A stretch of DNA of 64,000 bases from Homarus americanus. Its lineage: Eukaryota > Arthropoda > Malacostraca > Decapoda > Nephropidae. The notes beneath the pieces were generated by a model. The model was not told the origin of the DNA. It saw nothing but the letters and a program-made list of their open reading frames with translations, and ran no database searches. A program made the translations under genes and the position numbers. The stretch's first letter is position 1; every line of letters begins with the position of its first letter. The DNA lies in the NCBI RefSeq assembly GCF_018991925.1, contig NW_024744357.1, forward strand, positions 3,171,706 through 3,235,705, given 5' to 3'. Positions 58,620 through 64,000 of this stretch are shown one piece after another.

Positions 58620-61000
58620 CAGGGTAACTGAAGATTATAACCTTGATAAGCTTGTATATCTCTTCCTATAAATCCATCACTAATCCCTTGTACCTAAAAG
58701 TCGTCAACAGCCTACATGGTCCCCACTGTCAGTTAAGGTTTGTTAGTTCTCTCATTATAGGGTTCAAAGCTGTGATACTCCAGTCCTAGATGTACTGCCT
58801 GTTTTAATTTTTTCGAGGGAGGACATCATGCATGACTGAAAAAATTAATCTCATTCTGAAGCGACCAACTTCTCCGTGTGTTTGTTCTCGTCTTCTTCCT
58901 TCAAATTCCATATTTTGTTCTGTTTTTTATCCATTTCCCAGTATGTCCTTTCTGTTATTTTCGTTGTTATTATTATTACCTTTCCAACACATTTCTACTC
59001 CTCCATTTTTTGTCTCTTCAATTTCACTCCACTCCTCTTGCCAGCCTGTCTCCCTCATCCTTTTACAGATTCCTTTCTTGTTCACTATCTCAAGTAATAG
59101 CTGCATTTCTTCACCTCGTGACTCCCTTGTGTTTCATAATTCGCATTAGACTCGTCACTACTCAATTCAAGGTCTTTAAGACTTCGTCCAATACTTTCTT
59201 TTCTTTACTCTTTCATGGAATTTCCTCAAACGATAATATACTTTCAATGGATCAATGTTAACAGTCTTACAACACCCTAACTCAATCAAAATAACTTTAT
59301 TCTAGTCAAGGTTTCCCTGGTTAGCATGGAGGCACGACCCGTTCCTGGCCAAGAGTGATGGGAGCCCGAGTTGTTATTTTCGTGCGGCAAAGAACAAATA
59401 AGTTCTCAACACCAAAGTTATTTGATGGTACTTATCTTATCCTTGGGTCCCTATATACATGTAGGTAAGCCTATAAATCCTTCAGATTATCAATTAGGCT
59501 TGAAACATCCAAAATTTGGGAGCTAGGACTCACATTACCGTGTTTATCAGTGCCCGTTTTCTGTTGAACTCAAATGGGGGGAGAGGAAGGGCAAGTCAGG
59601 GCAGCGAGGCTCGTGAAGTTACTCATACCTGCAGGTGAATAATACAAGGTGAATGACATTTACTACAGTACAGCAAAGATCATTAAGCTAAACAACTTGT
59701 TATACTACCAATAAGTAAAAGCCTCTAGCTCATAATTAATTAACTAAACTTTACCTATATTCGTTTATTTTAGAAAAAGGCATAACTTTAAATTTGTATT
59801 TTATCTTTAAATGCTGAAGTCAACCAGACCGCCAATATTATTTTTTTTAAATCCAAACATGTACAATAGCTAAAACAACTATCTGTGCATACTTTGTGGG
59901 AAACAATATGAGACCATGGACGATAAATTTAGGTATACGAGGGCTGTCACTAGTCACGTAAAATTTGGGAGCATATCGACCCCACCTGCAGAATAGTTTA
60001 GCGCACATAAAATTTTAATCCAGAAAAAAAATAATCGATCTTTTTTTTTTTCAAAGGATCAGTTGGAAATGTACTTTGGCACATGACTCTAAGCATTCTC
60101 ACATTATTATACGCAATACATCCCATAATGTAAACATATGAACAAGGCTTTTATCGTTTATTTAAAATGTAAGTTAGTCGGTGTCAGCAGAGCGTGTACA
60201 TTACCAGGCTCATAATACAGAAGTTCTCCTCTTTTTTCTACTGGCGGAACCTCTGAATTTTTACTTCTTCCATTGTATGTTTAATCATAGGTGAAAACTG
60301 TCAAAGAAACACCTCTTAAACCAGAATATTTATCAGTCTTGTTCATCACTTCACTTTCGGCTCATTGTTTCCGGCATCAAAATTTGTGTGATTGTTATAT
60401 TTGTATCCATATCTGTTTTCATCTTTGGCATATATGTAAAACACTGGGAATCATAAGAGTAATAGCCCGTCTAAAACAGTGTTAATGTTCAGTGTGAAGT
60501 TCACAAGATTCATTTGGACTCCCGTTGGCAACATCTCTCCCGGAGTCCTCAGTTTTCAGGTGCAGTTGCTCACACCATTATCAGTTGCTGGGTTAATGAA
60601 CTCTTTTTCCACTTACTAATCTATTATTATATATATTGTTAATTAATGATCTCGCATTTTATCCTGATTTCTTAAATCCATTCAGTAATTACTAACGGTT
60701 ACTGAGAGGCAGACTTAACTAGCAAATAAAACTAAATTTACACGATTTCTAAGATTACTAGGGCAACAATCCCACAAGTAACTGTACCGTGTTATAAACC
60801 TGGCTCATCGATATTTCAATCTTTCACATTTCAACAAAATACGTTATTAAACCTCCTGTTTGCTCATCACACAGAGCATACTGTGTGTGTGTGTTTGTTT
60901 CACATATATCACGCACACAGGGTGGTGAAATGGTGAAATAGGTCTAGTGGGGCAGCATTATGTTAGTGGTAAAGTGCAGGCACTGCCTTACTTAAGTCTT
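58620..61000. other. Intergenic, no gene seen
   Basis: A TC-rich stretch (58860-59100) leaves several plus-strand frames open without recognisable content. The rest is AT-rich. Confidence 0.5.
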
Positions 61001-64000
61001 CTCCTGCCAGTACACAATCTCTTCATCGTCAAGACTCCTGCTGTGGCTCCTCGTGGCAACACACAGTAAGTGGGTGCTTCGCACCTTCAGACTAAACCAG
61101 CAGAGGATCTCAGAGCACCAGTGGGCCCCTGGCGCCAGCAACCATTGCACCGCTGCTTTGCAGATTAACCTAGGTAGGCATAAGGCTGCAGAAGTAAAGC
61201 CCGAATGAAAAATTGCAGTGGGCCCACAACAGGCAGACATGCTTATAGAGCTCCAGTAAGACAGCCGGAAAAAGCGGAAGAGGTGACCAACACGGGAACC
61301 CAACGACTACACCGGTAGATAAAGGCAATTCAAGATGGACAGGCTACTAAGGCAAAAACCCAACAAACTGGGCTCTCTTCCAGCTTATCATACTTCCATC
61401 ATCATCGGAACCCTTAAACTCGCAAAAGTCCTATGGTGTCAGATGAGTGGCGACGGGGACAGGCAGAGATGACTGCCGGGAGTCTCTAGTCACAACTCTG
61501 CACATGGGCGGCATAGATAAGATGGTCGTTTATGCACTGTGATCTAGGCAACAGTGCAACCCGGTCCTGTCTGCACACCCCTCATGGGAGGGGCTAGAAA
61601 AGGTGCCCTAAACATAGCCTACCTAAAATACCAATCTGGCTGGACAACCACACCAACTAAGGTCACCCACAGGCGGTCGTAAACATAATCACATATCAAA
61701 GCAAAAATAAATTATCACTCTTATTGTCGCTGCATGGAATGTCAGGACCCTTCTGGATACTGGCACAAATAAGCATCCTGAAAGAAGAACCGCCCTTGTG
61801 GCAAAAGAGCTGGCTAGGAATAACATCAGCAGCCATTAATGAGTCCCTGGTCCCAGACGAGGGTCAACTCACAGAACCCTTCTTCTGGAAGGGTAAGCCT
61901 GCTGCGGAAAGAAACCGCATTTAAGGAGTTGGCTTTGCCATTCACCAATCCATCCTACATAGGCTAACGGAAATGCCTGTTTGGGTCAATGAGCGCCTAT
62001 TAACGCTCCGAGTCCCACTGAATTACTCATGTCATGTCTCATAAGTGCATATTCCCCAACCTTGGTTGCAGAGGATGATAATCAAGGAGGTCTTTTACGC
62101 TGACCTTAACAAAGTGCTAACCTCTATCCCCAGAGAAAATAAGATTGTGCTCCTAGGTGACTTCAATGCCAGAGTTGCCAGAGATACTGACATATGGCAG
62201 GGGACCATAGGGAGAAATGAAGTAGGGAAGGGTGATCCAGCTGCACACACCTCCTCAGTAAGTCTGTTGAACACAACGTCACTATCACCAACACCTTGTT
62301 CAGGCAGGCCAACAAGTTCAAAGATTCTTGGCAACACCCAAGATCCAAAAATTGGCATTTCCTTGACTACATCTGTAGGTTATGTATCTATGCTATTGTG
62401 CCGAGTAGCAACCTTGTATATAAGCTACTGTGCCGAGTAGCATCTATGTATATAATTCAGTGGCAACACTGCACGTGTTATGTGGCAACATTGCTGAGGC
62501 TGCCATATGGCAAGGCAGTCTCAGTCTGACTGTGTGAGCGTGCATGGCACACGCTAGTCCCCACTTGTATTTCTCCTATCCTTTAATAAACGGACTTCAG
62601 TGTTACCCGGTGTTTCCCTACCCATCACTGCATTCTTCAGAACACTTGGAACCTTCAACATCATCACCGGGCTCTCCGTTGAGCAACAAGCTTCAAGAAG
62701 AGGTTTTAATACCAAGCGACTGGAGGATCAAGCGGTAGAACATGCTTTCAGAGAGCAGCTCGATGATGGGCTGATAAACAACCCAACAACATACAACCTA
62801 AATGTGAGTGTTGAATGGGGTATCCTCGACGATATCAATACAAAAACCTGCTGCGAGACCCTCGGCCAGATCGAAAGAAAACACCAGGATTGGTTTGATG
62901 AAAATAGCCAGGAAATTGAAGTACTCGTCAATAGTAAACGTGCTACTTTCCTGACTGGCAGAACAACCCTCAGTCTCGGACCAAAGCTGATACTTTCCGC
63001 CAGAAGACAACAGTGTCCCAGCGCAAACTTCATCACCAAAGAACAAATGGTGGAAAAATAAAGCGCGTGAAATACAAATATTGACGGATCAACACAGGAT
63101 ATGTGAATTTTTCAATTCCACTGAAACAATATATGCCCCCCGCCTCCACTCATCCGACGGTAGCTCTCTAATTAAAGAAGCTGGAAAAACTACTACCCAT
63201 TCGCCGCTCAACTGAAACATCGATGTGGATGGCCTGACTACACAGCAGGTCCCCAAGTACCCAGAGTTGACCCACCTAAGCTATCCTCCATCCCATGATG
63301 ATGTAGCTACTGCCATCAAGCAGATGAAAAATAACAAAGCCACAGAGCCTGATAGAATCTCAGCCGAGGTGTATTAAGCTGGAGGACCTCTGCTTACCAG
63401 CCATCTCCAACTATTTGTTAGAACAGTGGAGACCAGTCAGACAGTGGCAACTCCCAGAATCTCAATGTGGCTTTAGACTGTCATGTGGCACCACTGGCAT
63501 GATCTTTTCTGGCTGCAAGATGTAGGGAAAGTGCAGAGAATAGCGTCGTGACTTGTACTGGGCCTTCATCGACCTTACTAAGGCCTTCGACTCGGTCAAC
63601 ATGGAAGCCCTCTGGCGAACCCTCAGTCATTTTGGTTGTCCACCAAAATTCGTCCCCATTGTGAGGCAACTCCACGATGACATGAACGGCAGTGTCCTGC
63701 ACAATGACTCCCAGCTGAGTTCTTCCCCATCCATATGGGGATAAAACAAGGAAGTGTAGAGGCACCAACTCACTTTTTCTTTTTCTTGTGCTGCCTTCCG
63801 TACTCGTGCCAGTGCCAATTTAGCCGGCGGGGTGAGCATCCAGTACCGGATGAAGGGAACTTTCAACATAAGACGACTCCAGGCCCACACTGAATGCGAG
63901 CTACAGGAGATGCTGAACACCTACGCATATTCTTTTTCAGCCTGCCCCTGGTTTAACCACACCACCATCCATCCAAGTTCACAGTACTACCCTCATTAAT
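61000..64000 (+). pseudogene. LINE relic (endonuclease and reverse transcriptase), runs off the window
   Basis: A GC-richer 5' leader (61.0-61.7 kb) precedes AP-endonuclease segments AAWNVRTLLDTGTNKHPER (about 61727), DEGQLTEPFFWKGKPAAER and FYADLNKVLTSIPRENKIV with LLGDFNARVARD (62090-62175). The downstream linker FNTKRLEDQAVEHAFREQL lies near 62710. The reverse-transcriptase part begins with IKQMKNNKATEPDRISAEVY (63316-63375), then SQCGFRLSCGTTG, FIDLTKAFDSVN (63565-63600) and FGCPPKFVPIVRQLHDDMN. Frameshifts and stops are frequent. A solo LTR interrupts it at 62374. The relic at 4625-5160 matches its missing C-terminal region. Confidence 0.8.
62374..62657 (+). mobile_element. 284-bp solo LTR with 5-bp target-site duplication
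   Basis: The element starts TGTAGGTTATG and ends CCTTCA, the TG...CA ends of retroviral-type LTRs. It is flanked on both sides by ACATC (62369-62373 and 62658-62662). It contains two tandem ~32-bp copies of GTGCCGAGTAGCA with TATATAA, and AATAAA at 62585-62590. Removing the element and one ACATC restores an open LINE frame across the junction (DYI then ITGLSVEQQ). No internal retroelement genes remain. Plus-strand orientation is inferred from the TATA and AATAAA order. Confidence 0.7.

Noticed and set aside
60992..61303. 103-codon minus-strand frame
   Set aside because: It is antisense to the 5' leader of the plus-strand LINE relic and shows no domain.

Overview
The window is eukaryotic nuclear DNA, most likely from a crustacean and probably a decapod. 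It has split genes with GT-AG introns, an arthropod-style JIP1 gene, TTAGG/CCTAA arthropod telomere-type pentamers, very long (TA)n, (ATT)n and (CA)n tracts, and relics of LINE, Ty3/gypsy and hAT elements. The species assignment is inference.

Layout. 0-18.4 kb: seven plus-strand exons encode the C-terminal 331 residues of a JNK-interacting protein 1 (JIP1/Aplip1) scaffold: SH3 domain, PTB/PID domain and a kinesin-binding tail. All splice phases agree. The introns hold a gypsy gag-protease relic (2.5-3.5 kb), two LINE 3' ends meeting at an (ATT)n tract (4.0-5.2 kb), a hAT transposase relic (5.2-6.4 kb), a gypsy integrase relic (17.1-17.4 kb) and several (TA)n tracts. The window opens with the cysteine-rich tail of an unclassified repeat-encoded protein. 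18.4-31 kb: AT-rich and gene-poor, with another unclassified repeat-protein relic (24.7-26.5 kb), a MITE-like inverted-repeat element (30.0-30.4 kb) and minisatellites.

31.3-52.3 kb: three minus-strand paralogues of a small secreted cysteine-rich protein that I do not recognise. Copy A (31.3-33.1 kb) and copy B (49.2-50.6 kb) are multi-exon. Copy C (52.3 kb) keeps only its promoter, signal-peptide exon and part of intron 1. Between A and B lies a ~13.7-kb hierarchical satellite (34.4-48.1 kb). It has about 16 units of roughly 590 bp plus a variable number of 150-bp GC-rich subrepeats and usually three 51-bp subrepeats. Most units carry a promoter-like block: an inverted CCAAT box, an E2F-type site and a direct CCAAT box. 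A 100-N gap and an error-rich stretch lie inside the array. A 21-bp minisatellite follows at 48.1-48.7 kb.

52.4-64 kb: a probable two-exon 3' end of an unrecognised plus-strand gene (54.0-55.3 kb, poly(A) signal at 55.4 kb), a minus-strand LINE relic (57.2-58.6 kb), and a plus-strand LINE relic running off the end of the window, split by a 284-bp solo LTR with a 5-bp target-site duplication.

The genes do not form one pathway. JIP1 is an intracellular scaffold and motor adaptor; the paralogue cluster is an independent secreted family. The satellite with repeated CCAAT/E2F blocks, flanked by secreted-protein paralogues, is the least explained feature. Exon calls rest on splice-site phase and family similarity read by eye; no database search was run.
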